Source: CAZJRB01 sp964547995 (GTDB lineage: Bacteria > Planctomycetota > Planctomycetia > Pirellulales > Thermoguttaceae). From it: DNA of 48,533 nt. The stretch is taken from contig CAZJRB010000049.1 in NCBI GenBank assembly GCA_964547995.1, positions 1-48,533 on the forward strand, read 5' to 3'. The position numbers and the translations under genes are program-made. The notes beneath the pieces are model-generated. The model was not told the DNA's origin. It was given only the letters and a program-made list of their open reading frames with translations, and did no database searches. Shown here in pieces: positions 17,809-25,191 of this stretch. The stretch's first letter is position 1; each line of letters opens with the position of its first letter.

Positions 17809-18600
17809 ATGGGCAATGCAGATTCTTTCCTTAAGCCTTTTCACGCATTGGGGCATCGGCCAGCGTCACACATCGAATCGGGGCTGTTTTCCGCGCCCTC
17901 GCACGACACGACGTGTGCGGTTTTTGCGCCCGTACACTACGAGGCCCGGTATCCTTATCCGCTGATCGTCTGGCTGCACGGAGACGGGGACGACGAACGG
18001 CAATTGAAGCGGGTGATGCCGCTGGTGAGCATTCGGAACTACGTGGCGGTTGCCCCCCGGGGAGTGTGCCTCGCCGGGGCCGGTGATTCCCAAAGCGTTC
18101 ATCGGCAGTGCTACGGATGGGAGCAGTCGGAGGCCGTCGTTCAACAGGCGGAACAGCGGGTTTTCGACGGCATAGAATCGGTTTCGCAGAAGTACCGCTT
18201 CCATCGGGACCGCGTTTTCCTTGCGGGTTTCGACTCGGGCGGGACGATGGCCTTCCGCGTGGCTTTGAATCACCCGAACCTTTTTGCCGGCGTGTTGTCG
18301 CTTTGCGGGGGGTTTCCGCAAGAGGGCACACCGCTGGGGAACTTGAACGAAGCACGCCGGTTGCCGATCTTCATGGCGGTGGGCCGGGACAGTTGCCGAT
18401 ATCCCGCCCGGGAAGTTTGTGAAAATCTCCGGCTTTTCCATACGGCGGGGCTGTCGATCATGCTGCGACAATATCCTTGCGGGCATGAGATCGCGCCCGC
18501 GATGCTCACCGACATGGACCGTTGGATCATCGAGCAGATCGCCCCGGGCCAGGGGCGCCGTGTGGAAGAGGGGTACGAGTGGACGCCCGAGGCCGAGTAG
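17809..18600 (+). CDS. Alpha/beta hydrolase, phospholipase/carboxylesterase-like, altered nucleophile
   Basis: The 263-residue protein has the fold of the phospholipase/carboxylesterase (LpqC/Est) group: PLIVWLHGDGDDERQL contains the oxyanion-hole strand, FLAGFDSGGTMAFRVALNHP the nucleophile elbow, FMAVGRDSCRYP the acid strand, and QYPCGHEIAPAML the catalytic histidine. At the elbow the family has GFSQGG, but here it reads G140-F141-D142-S143-G144-G145, so Asp occupies the usual Ser position. The enzyme may be inactive as an esterase or may use a different chemistry. There is no signal peptide, so it is cytoplasmic. The substrate is unknown. Confidence 0.8.
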   Translation: MGNADSFLKPFHALGHRPASHIESGLFSAPSHDTTCAVFAPVHYEARYPYPLIVWLHGDGDDERQLKRVMPLVSIRNYVAVAPRGVCLAGAGDSQSVHRQCYGWEQSEAVVQQAEQRVFDGIESVSQKYRFHRDRVFLAGFDSGGTMAFRVALNHPNLFAGVLSLCGGFPQEGTPLGNLNEARRLPIFMAVGRDSCRYPAREVCENLRLFHTAGLSIMLRQYPCGHEIAPAMLTDMDRWIIEQIAPGQGRRVEEGYEWTPEAE

Positions 18601-18833
18601 ACGGCCCACCCTGCCTCGCTTCACTATTCTCTCAGGGGTGTCGGAAGCCAAGGCCCCCAAACCCATCTTGTGGGACCGCGAAGGTCAAACGTCCATTGAC
18701 ATCGCCTTACGCTTTCGAGTAGAACCCCCCCGACTTTTCCCCATGTCTGTCGAGCCGCGCCGGCGTTGTGGCCGTTCCGGCCACGTGCTCTCGCACGAAT
18801 CCCCCCCCACACCCGCATTCCCCGAGGTGCTTT
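18601..18833 (+). promoter_or_regulatory. Leader of the flagellar cluster with a possible promoter
   Basis: The cluster begins after this 233-base gap. TTGACA at 18696-18701 could be a -35 box; a weak TAGAAC follows 18 bases later (18720-18725). GAGGTG just before the ATG at 18834 is a good ribosome binding site. No FliA-type box was seen. Confidence 0.3.
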
Positions 18834-19373
18834 ATGAGCAAACAACCGACTTCTGCCGCCCCGGTATTACACAGCTACGAGTTGCTGCAATTGAGTCTCA
18901 ACCGTGTTCCCCGGTGGCAGATGTTTTCGCTCCGGACGTTGATCGCCGAGGTCTGCGGCAGTCTGGCCCCGCAATTGGCATCGCATGCGATCCGGACCGA
19001 AATCGACGTTCCCCCCAAGCAGTTCATCTCGGCCGACCGGGAGATGCTTGGCCGCGCGGTGCTGCACTTAATGCTCAACGCCCTGGACGCCATGCCCCGC
19101 GGCGGAGAACTCGTGATCACATCGGTCTCGACACCGTGGGCCGCAGAACTCGAGGTGGCCGATTCGGGAGAGGGTCTTTCCGACGAGGTGCGGCGCCGGG
19201 CGTTCGAACCCCTTTTCACCACCAAGGAAAAGAGGCCGGGGCTCGGGTTGACCGTCGCCGCCCAGATCGCGGAAACCCACGGGGGCTACATCACCGCGGT
19301 AAACTGCCCCGAGGGCGGAGCCGCTTTCACCTTGCGTATTCCGCAAGTCATTGCACGCAGGGCCGCCGCATGA
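18834..19373 (+). CDS. GHKL ATPase domain of a sensor kinase, no phospho-acceptor helix
   Basis: The 179-residue protein is the catalytic domain of a histidine kinase on its own. It has the N-box LMLNALDAMPRGGE, the G1 box VADSGEGLS, the F-box FEPLFTTKEK and the G2 box PGLGLTVAAQ. It lacks a recognisable H-box, sensor domain or membrane segment. Its last bases overlap the fliF-fliG start by four bases (ATGA), so it is translationally coupled to the MS-ring gene and is probably flagellar. It could phosphorylate a partner in trans, like FlgS-type regulators, or act as an ATP-dependent anti-sigma or phosphatase partner; the sequence does not decide. The ATG at 18834 follows GAGGTG. Confidence 0.8.
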   Translation: MSKQPTSAAPVLHSYELLQLSLNRVPRWQMFSLRTLIAEVCGSLAPQLASHAIRTEIDVPPKQFISADREMLGRAVLHLMLNALDAMPRGGELVITSVSTPWAAELEVADSGEGLSDEVRRRAFEPLFTTKEKRPGLGLTVAAQIAETHGGYITAVNCPEGGAAFTLRIPQVIARRAAA

Positions 19374-21583
19374 CGCACGGAGCCTTTCGGATGGATTTCC
19401 TCAGCCAAACGCTTGCCCAACTGAAGAGCCGTTTGCAGTCGACGCCCCCCGGCACCCGGGTGGCAGCCGGCTTGTTGCTGATTGCCGTGGCCGTCGGCGC
19501 CGGCTATCTCCTTACGTTCCGGGCGTCCGGCGACGAGGTGTATCTGTTCGAAGATGCGAGGATCCTGCCCGAAGATCTCCCCAAAATGCGAACGGCTTTC
19601 GCCCAGAAGAAGCTCAATTCATACACGATCGACGGCAACCGGATTCGCGTCCCCCGCAAGCAGCTCGATCTGTATGTCAGCGCCCTGGACGAGGCAAATG
19701 CCTTGCCCGGGCGGCCCGGCACGTGTCTTGACGAACTGCTGGGAAAGTCGAGCTTCTTCGAGGGCAGCCAGATGACGGAACTACGCATGCTGAACGCGAA
19801 ACAGAAGGAACTCGTCCGAATCCTGTGTACCTGGGATTTCATCGCCGACGCGGCGGTGATCATCGACACGGAATCGCAGGGCCGCTTCCGGCGGGATAAG
19901 ATCATCACGGCGTCGGTCAGCATCGTGCCGGCCGGCTCGAAGCGGCTCGCCGCAGGCCAGGTCGCCAGCATCCGGGAATTCATGACCGGGGCCGTGGCGG
20001 GCCTGAAATCGCAAAACGTCAAGATTTCCGACAGCAGCGGCAGCCTCGATCGCAACGACCACGGCGCTTTGACGAAGATCTACGAGCGCGAGTGGAAGGC
20101 CAAAATCCTCGGCGCCTTGTCCTATGTCCCCGGCGCGGTCGTGACAACCAATGTCGTTCTCGATCGGCAAGACCGGCCGAAAACATCGGATAGGCCGCCC
20201 GTTGCTGCCGATTATCACACAAACGGCGCGAACGTCTCGCAATCGCTCAGACCCGCCTCCCGCCGCTTCCAGCAGAAAAGCGAACGGAGTCCGGCAACCG
20301 GGATCCCGTCCGCCGAAACCGCGGCGATGCCAACGGCCGGCTGCACGCCGGCGCGGATTTCGGTCTCGGTCGCCGTCCCGAGCAGCTACTTCGCAAAGGT
20401 GTGGCAGAAGCGCAATCCGGCCGCCAACGGCCGGAACCCGCGAGTTCCCGATCCCGCGGATCTGGAGAAAATCCGCATGGAAGAAACCGCCAAAATCCGC
20501 TTGCAGGTCGCCGCGCTGCTGCCGCCGGTCGAGGGCCTCAGCGATCCGACCAGGTTGGTCAATGTCTCGACTTTTCCCGACTTGCCGCCGGGAAAAGCCG
20601 CCGAGTCGAGCGGCGACAAGGGCCTCGCCGCACGGATCGGCAGGCATCGGGCACTGCTGCTGGGTGTCCTGGGGGCGGCGCTGTTGGGGCTGCTGGCCGC
20701 GAGGTCGGTAATCCGGGCCAAGTGCGCCACCCGCGAAGAAGACCCTCCAAATATCCCCTCCATCGAAACCGGCGACGATGAGGAAATAGCGGCTGCCGAC
20801 CCCTCGACCACGGACCCTTCCGGAATCGACCTCGAAGAGCGGCCGGGCGAAAACCCTCCCCCGCCTTCCAACGGCGCCGCACCGTTCCGATTCCTGGAAG
20901 AGACTGAGGACGACCGGCTGGCAGGAGTGCTGCTGGGCGAACGGCCGCAAGCGATCGCGATGATCCTCGCCCATCTCTCGCCCGATCAGGCAGGCAGGGT
21001 GTTGGGGCAACTCGATCCGGCGATACAGGCCGAAGTCATTCACCGGCTCGTCGATCTCGAACGGACCGATCCGCAAATCCTGCGTGACGTCGAAGAAACC
21101 TTGCAGGCGCGCCTGTCGCAGTATCCGGGCGTTCGGCCGCAGCGCAGCGTCGGAATGAAGGCCGCCGCGGGAATCCTCGATGCCGCACACGGCGGCCTCG
21201 GCGAGGAGATTCGCGATAACCTGGCGGCCCACGATCAGGTGTTGGCAGAAGAACTCGGCGGGACGGCAATTCGGTTCGACGACCTCTCCCGGTTCAACGA
21301 CGAATCCCTGACGGCAGTCTGCCAATCGGTCGAACCGGAAGTGCTGACGACCGCACTGGTGGGCGCCCCGCCCGACCTGGTCGACCGGATCGTGCGCCGG
21401 CTCCCTTCGCGCGAGGGCAAACGCGTCCGCCGCCAAATCGAGCACCCCGGTCCGATCCGGCTGAGCGACATGGAAGAAGCCCGCCGTCGCATTGTGGGGC
21501 AGGCCCGCCGTCTGACCGCCGAAGGCCGCGTCACGTTGCCGGCCGACGGCTACTCCCCCGTTTTTGAATCCACCTACACTTAG
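19370..21583 (+). CDS. fliF-fliG: Natural FliF-FliG fusion: flagellar MS ring joined to motor switch
   Basis: One uninterrupted frame of 737 residues holds both proteins. Residues 1-450 are FliF: a transmembrane helix at about 31-50 (AAGLLLIAVAVGAGYLLTF), ring-building domains (MRTAFAQKKLNSYTIDGNRI; AKQKELVRILCTWDFIADAA) and a second helix at about 423-447 (LLGVLGAALLGLLAARSVI). An acidic Pro-rich linker follows. Residues about 507-737 are FliG middle and C-terminal domains: ERPQAIAMILAHLSPDQAGR replaces the usual EHPQ motif, and GPIRLSDMEEARRRIVGQAR matches the torque helix region. FliG's N-terminal FliF-binding domain is missing, as expected if the join is covalent. The start overlaps the upstream gene by ATGA. 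A family A element follows the stop directly. Confidence 0.88.
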   Translation: MTHGAFRMDFLSQTLAQLKSRLQSTPPGTRVAAGLLLIAVAVGAGYLLTFRASGDEVYLFEDARILPEDLPKMRTAFAQKKLNSYTIDGNRIRVPRKQLDLYVSALDEANALPGRPGTCLDELLGKSSFFEGSQMTELRMLNAKQKELVRILCTWDFIADAAVIIDTESQGRFRRDKIITASVSIVPAGSKRLAAGQVASIREFMTGAVAGLKSQNVKISDSSGSLDRNDHGALTKIYEREWKAKILGALSYVPGAVVTTNVVLDRQDRPKTSDRPPVAADYHTNGANVSQSLRPASRRFQQKSERSPATGIPSAETAAMPTAGCTPARISVSVAVPSSYFAKVWQKRNPAANGRNPRVPDPADLEKIRMEETAKIRLQVAALLPPVEGLSDPTRLVNVSTFPDLPPGKAAESSGDKGLAARIGRHRALLLGVLGAALLGLLAARSVIRAKCATREEDPPNIPSIETGDDEEIAAADPSTTDPSGIDLEERPGENPPPPSNGAAPFRFLEETEDDRLAGVLLGERPQAIAMILAHLSPDQAGRVLGQLDPAIQAEVIHRLVDLERTDPQILRDVEETLQARLSQYPGVRPQRSVGMKAAAGILDAAHGGLGEEIRDNLAAHDQVLAEELGGTAIRFDDLSRFNDESLTAVCQSVEPEVLTTALVGAPPDLVDRIVRRLPSREGKRVRRQIEHPGPIRLSDMEEARRRIVGQARRLTAEGRVTLPADGYSPVFESTYT

Positions 21584-21879
21584 GAGCCGCTCAAAAGCAA
21601 CTTCGCCAACTACCCATAAAGCCGCGACCGTTGAGGCTGTGACTTTTTGTAGGGAACGCCCTCTGTGGCGTTCCGAAACCCGGAAAACACGCTCGTTGCT
21701 GCTTCCCGGAACGCCACAGAGGGCGTTCCCTACAGACTGAACGTGTCAAACGCCAAAAAGTCACAGCCTCGGTGGTCGCGCCAAACACGGACCGCGGTGG
21801 TTTCTGGTAGCGCTCGGCGCGACCAACGGTCGCGGCTTTATGCAAGTCCGTAATTGCCGAACTTGTCCTTGAACAACCC
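21583..21879. repeat. Family A palindromic element, copy 2, with a nested element
   Basis: The copy begins at the last base of the fliF-fliG stop codon and is bounded by TTA on both sides (21580-21582 and 21880-21882). Its arms carry GAGCCGCTCAAAAGCAACTT on the left and TTGCCGAACTTGTCCTTGAA on the right, with the ATAAAGCCGCGACC core in each. A second palindromic element (21633-21770) interrupts the centre. Without it the length is 159 bp, matching the other intact copies. It fills the gap before fliH. Confidence 0.85.
21633..21770. repeat. Family C palindromic element nested inside family A copy 2
   Basis: The ends are perfect 16-base inverted repeats, GAGGCTGTGACTTTTT and AAAAAGTCACAGCCTC. 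Inside are longer arms, GTAGGGAACGCCCTCTGTGG answered by CCACAGAGGGCGTTCCCTAC. The 138-bp unit interrupts the family A sequence between GCGACCGTT and GGTGGTCGCG. It has no coding capacity. Confidence 0.85.
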
Positions 21880-21891
21880 TTATCGCGTTTC

Positions 21892-22533
21892 ATGGCCACT
21901 ATTATCCGAGCTGCCGATCACGAGCACAGCGGGCAAAGCGTTCCGTTCGATCTCGACGACCTGACCGTCCAGGCCGAGACGCCTCGCAACGGCGGGCGCA
22001 CCGAAGCCAAGCTGATCATCGAGGCAGCCCGGCAAGAGGCCGAGGAAGTCCGTGAACAGGCACGCCGAGAGGGGCTTCAGCACGGGACGGAGCAGGTCGA
22101 GCAGATGGTCGGACGCCGGCTGGCCGGGGTATTGCCTGCTCTGAGAAACGCCGTCGAAGACATCCTGCACGCGAAGCACGCCTGGCTGCGGCATTGGGAG
22201 GCCTGTGGAGTGCGCGTCGCCACGGCAATCGCCGAGCGCGTCATCCGCCGGGAACTGTCCCAGCGGCCCGAGATCACGGTCGGCCTGGTCCGCGAGGCCC
22301 TGGAGTTGGCCGCCGGAAACTCGCATCTGCGAATCCACCTGAACCCGGCCGACCGCGAGGCCCTCGGCGACCGGATCGGTCTGCTCGCCAAGGAACTCTC
22401 CCCCCTGACAACGGCCGAGTTGGTCTCCGACCCGACCATCACGCCGGGCGGTTGCCGCGTCGAGACCCAATTCGGCTCGGTCGATCAGCAATTGGAAACA
22501 CAGTTGAAGAGGATTGAAGAGGAACTGACATAG
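21892..22533 (+). CDS. fliH: Flagellar export ATPase regulator FliH
   Basis: FliH binds and restrains the FliI ATPase and docks it at the C-ring. This 213-residue protein has the expected shape: a disordered acidic N-terminus, a long helix rich in Ala, Glu and Arg (IIEAARQEAEEVREQARREG), and a C-terminal V-ATPase E-subunit-like domain (VATAIAERVIRRELSQRPEI; LRIHLNPADREAL). It lies between the fliF-fliG fusion and fliI, its usual place. No clear ribosome binding site precedes the ATG, because the family A element ends just 12 bases upstream. The stop codon TAG again touches a family A element. Confidence 0.88.
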   Translation: MATIIRAADHEHSGQSVPFDLDDLTVQAETPRNGGRTEAKLIIEAARQEAEEVREQARREGLQHGTEQVEQMVGRRLAGVLPALRNAVEDILHAKHAWLRHWEACGVRVATAIAERVIRRELSQRPEITVGLVREALELAAGNSHLRIHLNPADREALGDRIGLLAKELSPLTTAELVSDPTITPGGCRVETQFGSVDQQLETQLKRIEEELT

Positions 22534-22696
22534 GAGCCGCTCAGAGATAACTTCACCATTGATCCATAAAGCACAAAGCCGCGACCGCTGGTCGCGCCGA
22601 ACACGAGTCGCGGCGGTTTCCGGCAGCGCTTGGCGCGACCAGCGGTCGCGGCTTTATGGGAGTGCGGAATCGCCGAACTAATTTCTCAGCAACCCC
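22533..22696. repeat. Family A palindromic element, copy 3
   Basis: An intact copy of 164 bp starts at the last base of the fliH stop codon. The left arm is GGAGCCGCTCAGAGATAACT, the right end CTAATTTCTCAGCAACCCC, with the CCGCGACC/GGTCGCGG cores between. The flanks are less clean than in other copies (ATA at the left, AAA at the right). It separates fliH from fliI. Confidence 0.85.
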
Positions 22697-22782
22697 AAAA
22701 GGCGGGCATCGCTCGCCACAAGCGTTTGTATTCTTTGTGAGGAAAAAGAGGACAGAAGACAGTGCGAAGAAGAAGGTGAACC

Positions 22783-24150
22783 ATGGACGACCTTTCCGAC
22801 TCCGGCCCCCCGGCCCCCCACATGCTCAACATCGGTGAACAACTTGAGAACCTTATGCCCACCGCGATGGTCGGCTCGGTAGCGGAGACGGTGGGGACGA
22901 CCGTCTCGGCGGCCGGATTTCCTGCGCCGGTCGGGGCGGTGGCCGAGATCGACCGCGAGACCGCCGCGCCCCTGCTGGCCGAGGTGATCGGGTTCCGGGG
23001 CGACCGGACCGTCCTTTATCCCTTCAGCGACCTGATCGGGGTCCGCCACGGCAACCGTGTCCGGCTTGCCCGAACCTCGCGGTGGCTGCGGGTCGGCGAC
23101 GAGTTGCTGGGACGCGTGATCGACGCCGACGGCAACGCGGTCGACGGCAGACCCCAGCCGGCCACCAGCGACCGCGTTTCGTTCCACCGGCAACCGCCGC
23201 ATCCCTGCGACCGCCCGCGGATCGACGAGCCGCTGGCGACGGGCGTCCGGGCGATCGACGGGCTGTTGACCTGCGGCAAGGGCCAGCGGATGGGTATCTT
23301 CGCCGGCTCCGGCGTCGGCAAGAGCGTTCTGCTGGGTATGATGGCCCGCCACACCGAGGCGGATGCAATCGTCATCGGCCTGATCGGCGAGCGCGGCCGC
23401 GAAGTCAACGAGTTCATCCAGCGCGACCTGGGACCGGAAGGACTGGCCAAAAGCGTGGTCGTCGTGGCCACGAGCAACGAGCCGGCCGTCCGCCGCGTCC
23501 AGGCGGCCGCCACCGCGACCGCCGTCGCCGAATACTTCCGCGATCGGGGTAAGGACGTGTTGCTGCTGATCGATTCGATCACTCGATACACGTGGGCCCA
23601 GCGGGAGATCGGCCTTGCCGCCGGCGAACCGCCGACCTCGCGCGGCTATCCGCCCTCGGTCTTCACGCTTCTGCCAAAACTCCTCGAACGTGCCGGCCGC
23701 AGCCCCGAAGGAAGCATTACCGCCTTCTATACCGTGCTGGTCGAGAACGACGACCCGGCCGAGCCGGTCTCCGACGCAATGCGGGGACTGTTGGACGGAC
23801 ACACCTGGCTCTCGCGCGATCTGGCCTCGCGGGGCCACTATCCGGCGGTCGACGTGCTCCAGAGCATCAGCCGGCTCATGACGGAAGTGGCCGATAACGG
23901 ACAACTCGAAGCCGCCGCCGCCGTGCGCGAGTTATTGGCCGCCTATCGCGACCACCGGGACATGATCTCCGTCGGCGTGTATCGCCCGGGAAGCAACAAG
24001 AAAGTGGATGCCGCCATTGACGTGCTCGACGAGGTGAACGCCTACCTGCGTCAAACAGTCGAACAGCCGTCCGGCCTGCGGGAAACACGCGAGGACCTGC
24101 TGCAACTGGCAAAACGGTCCCTGGAATCAGGAAAAAGAAGCGAGACATAG
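22783..24150 (+). CDS. fliI: Flagellum-specific export ATPase FliI
   Basis: FliI is the hexameric ATPase of the flagellar type III export apparatus. The 455-residue length fits. The P-loop is GSGVGKS (about residues 176-182), the Walker B strand is DVLLLIDSITRYTWAQREIG, and LIGERGREVNEF and GEPPTSRGYPPSVFTLLPKL are F1-beta-type signatures. The N-terminal beta-barrel and the C-terminal helical domain are present. AAGGTGA precedes the ATG. It is followed after nine bases by fliJ. ADP/ATP arginine-finger placement follows the family as far as I can read it. Confidence 0.96.
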   Translation: MDDLSDSGPPAPHMLNIGEQLENLMPTAMVGSVAETVGTTVSAAGFPAPVGAVAEIDRETAAPLLAEVIGFRGDRTVLYPFSDLIGVRHGNRVRLARTSRWLRVGDELLGRVIDADGNAVDGRPQPATSDRVSFHRQPPHPCDRPRIDEPLATGVRAIDGLLTCGKGQRMGIFAGSGVGKSVLLGMMARHTEADAIVIGLIGERGREVNEFIQRDLGPEGLAKSVVVVATSNEPAVRRVQAAATATAVAEYFRDRGKDVLLLIDSITRYTWAQREIGLAAGEPPTSRGYPPSVFTLLPKLLERAGRSPEGSITAFYTVLVENDDPAEPVSDAMRGLLDGHTWLSRDLASRGHYPAVDVLQSISRLMTEVADNGQLEAAAAVRELLAAYRDHRDMISVGVYRPGSNKKVDAAIDVLDEVNAYLRQTVEQPSGLRETREDLLQLAKRSLESGKRSET

Positions 24151-24159
24151 GAAACCGAC

Positions 24160-24621
24160 GTGGCCGACTTCAAGTTCCGACTGGCGACTCTGCTTCAGCT
24201 CCGCGAGACGACTCGCGACGAGCGCGGGGCGGAACTCGCCGAGGCACATCGGGCCGAAGAGGCCATTACCAAGCAGATGACCTATGTCGTCCACGAACTG
24301 AACTCCGTGCAGGCCGAGTACCGTCGCGCCGCCGGGCCGGGAACGGTCGACCTCGATCGGCTCGCCGACGCCGGGCGGTGGGAATTCGCCTTGCGGACCC
24401 GGCAAGAGGAACTCCACCGGCAGCTCGAAACCGCCAAGGCCGAAATCGAACGTCTGCAACAGCGATTCGCCGAAGCCCATCGCGACGTCCGCGTGCTCGA
24501 AAACCTACGCGAGCACCAGGCCGACCAGCACCGCCAAGAAGACACGCGGCAGGAAACCAAACAACTCGATGAAGTTGCCCGGCAACGTTTTACCCGAAGA
24601 CAAAGTGAGGCAAACGCTTAG
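24160..24621 (+). CDS. fliJ: Flagellar export chaperone FliJ
   Basis: FliJ is a small coiled-coil protein that sits in the FliI hexamer and recycles export chaperones. This 153-residue protein is almost entirely helical and highly charged (LATLLQLRETTRDERGAELA; QEELHRQLETAKAEIERLQQ), with the N-terminal FKFRLATLLQLRE typical of the family. The start is GTG at 24160 with GGAAAC a few bases upstream. The stop codon TAG is formed at the border of a family A element. Confidence 0.85.
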   Translation: MADFKFRLATLLQLRETTRDERGAELAEAHRAEEAITKQMTYVVHELNSVQAEYRRAAGPGTVDLDRLADAGRWEFALRTRQEELHRQLETAKAEIERLQQRFAEAHRDVRVLENLREHQADQHRQEDTRQETKQLDEVARQRFTRRQSEANA

Positions 24622-24785
24622 GGGTCGCTCAAAAATAAGTTCGGCAATTGGGTCCATAAAGCCGCGACCGTTGGTCGCGGCCTGCGTTACCAAGAATCGT
24701 TCCGAGCGTCGCTCGGCGCGACCAACGGTCGCGGCTTTATGCCGTGTGGCATCCGTACTTGTCGAAGTTGTTTTTGAGCAATTCC
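24621..24785. repeat. Family A palindromic element, copy 4 (reference copy)
   Basis: This is the cleanest copy: 165 bp bounded by TTA at 24618-24620 and 24786-24788. The left end is GGGGTCGCTCAAAAATAAGT and the right end GTTGTTTTTGAGCAATTCC, an imperfect terminal inverted repeat. Inside are ATAAAGCCGCGACCGTTGGT and the inverse ending in GCGGCTTTAT. It fills the fliJ-fliN gap. The short direct TTA repeats fit a target-site duplication. Confidence 0.9.
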
Positions 24786-24819
24786 TTAGCTTAGCTGGCA
24801 ACACCGTAACGAAAATAAA

Positions 24820-25179
24820 ATGGACCAATCGCTCGAACAGTCGAACGCGTCCGGAGGCGACGAGTTGCCGGAGGGCATTACGGAATTCCCGTTCGAGGAG
24901 TTCGCCGGCGGACAGGTCACGACCGAGTGGGCCGGGATCGCGATGCCTTGCGGCGTCGAAGTAGACCTGACGATCGAACTCGGCCGTACCCGGATGGCGC
25001 GAACAGACGTGCTGCAACTGTGCGGGGGATCGGTCGTTCCGCTCGACCAATCGGCCGGCGATCCGGTCGACGTCTATGCCGACGGCCGGCTCGTCGCGCG
25101 CGGAGAAGTGCTCGTGCTGGACGGCAACTTCTGTGTCCGCATTACGGAATTGATCGACCGCATGAAAGCCTGCGCGTAA
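24820..25179 (+). CDS. fliN: Flagellar motor switch protein FliN
   Basis: The 119-residue protein ends in a SpoA/surface-presentation domain (VDLTIELGRTRMARTDVLQL; VDVYADGRLVARGEVLVLDG; FCVRITELIDRM), the part of FliN that builds the base of the C-ring. The N-terminal 35 residues are acidic and poorly conserved. No FliM was found in the window, so its partner must be encoded elsewhere. The ATG follows an A-rich leader without a clear ribosome binding site, because the upstream space is taken by a family A element. fliO follows after 12 bases. Confidence 0.92.
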   Translation: MDQSLEQSNASGGDELPEGITEFPFEEFAGGQVTTEWAGIAMPCGVEVDLTIELGRTRMARTDVLQLCGGSVVPLDQSAGDPVDVYADGRLVARGEVLVLDGNFCVRITELIDRMKACA

Positions 25180-25191
25180 GGAAGTCCACGA

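Noticed and set aside
18419..19369. Long in-frame extension upstream of fliF-fliG
   Set aside because: It overlaps the hydrolase and kinase genes in another frame and has no family similarity; ATG 19370 gives the natural FliF N-terminus.
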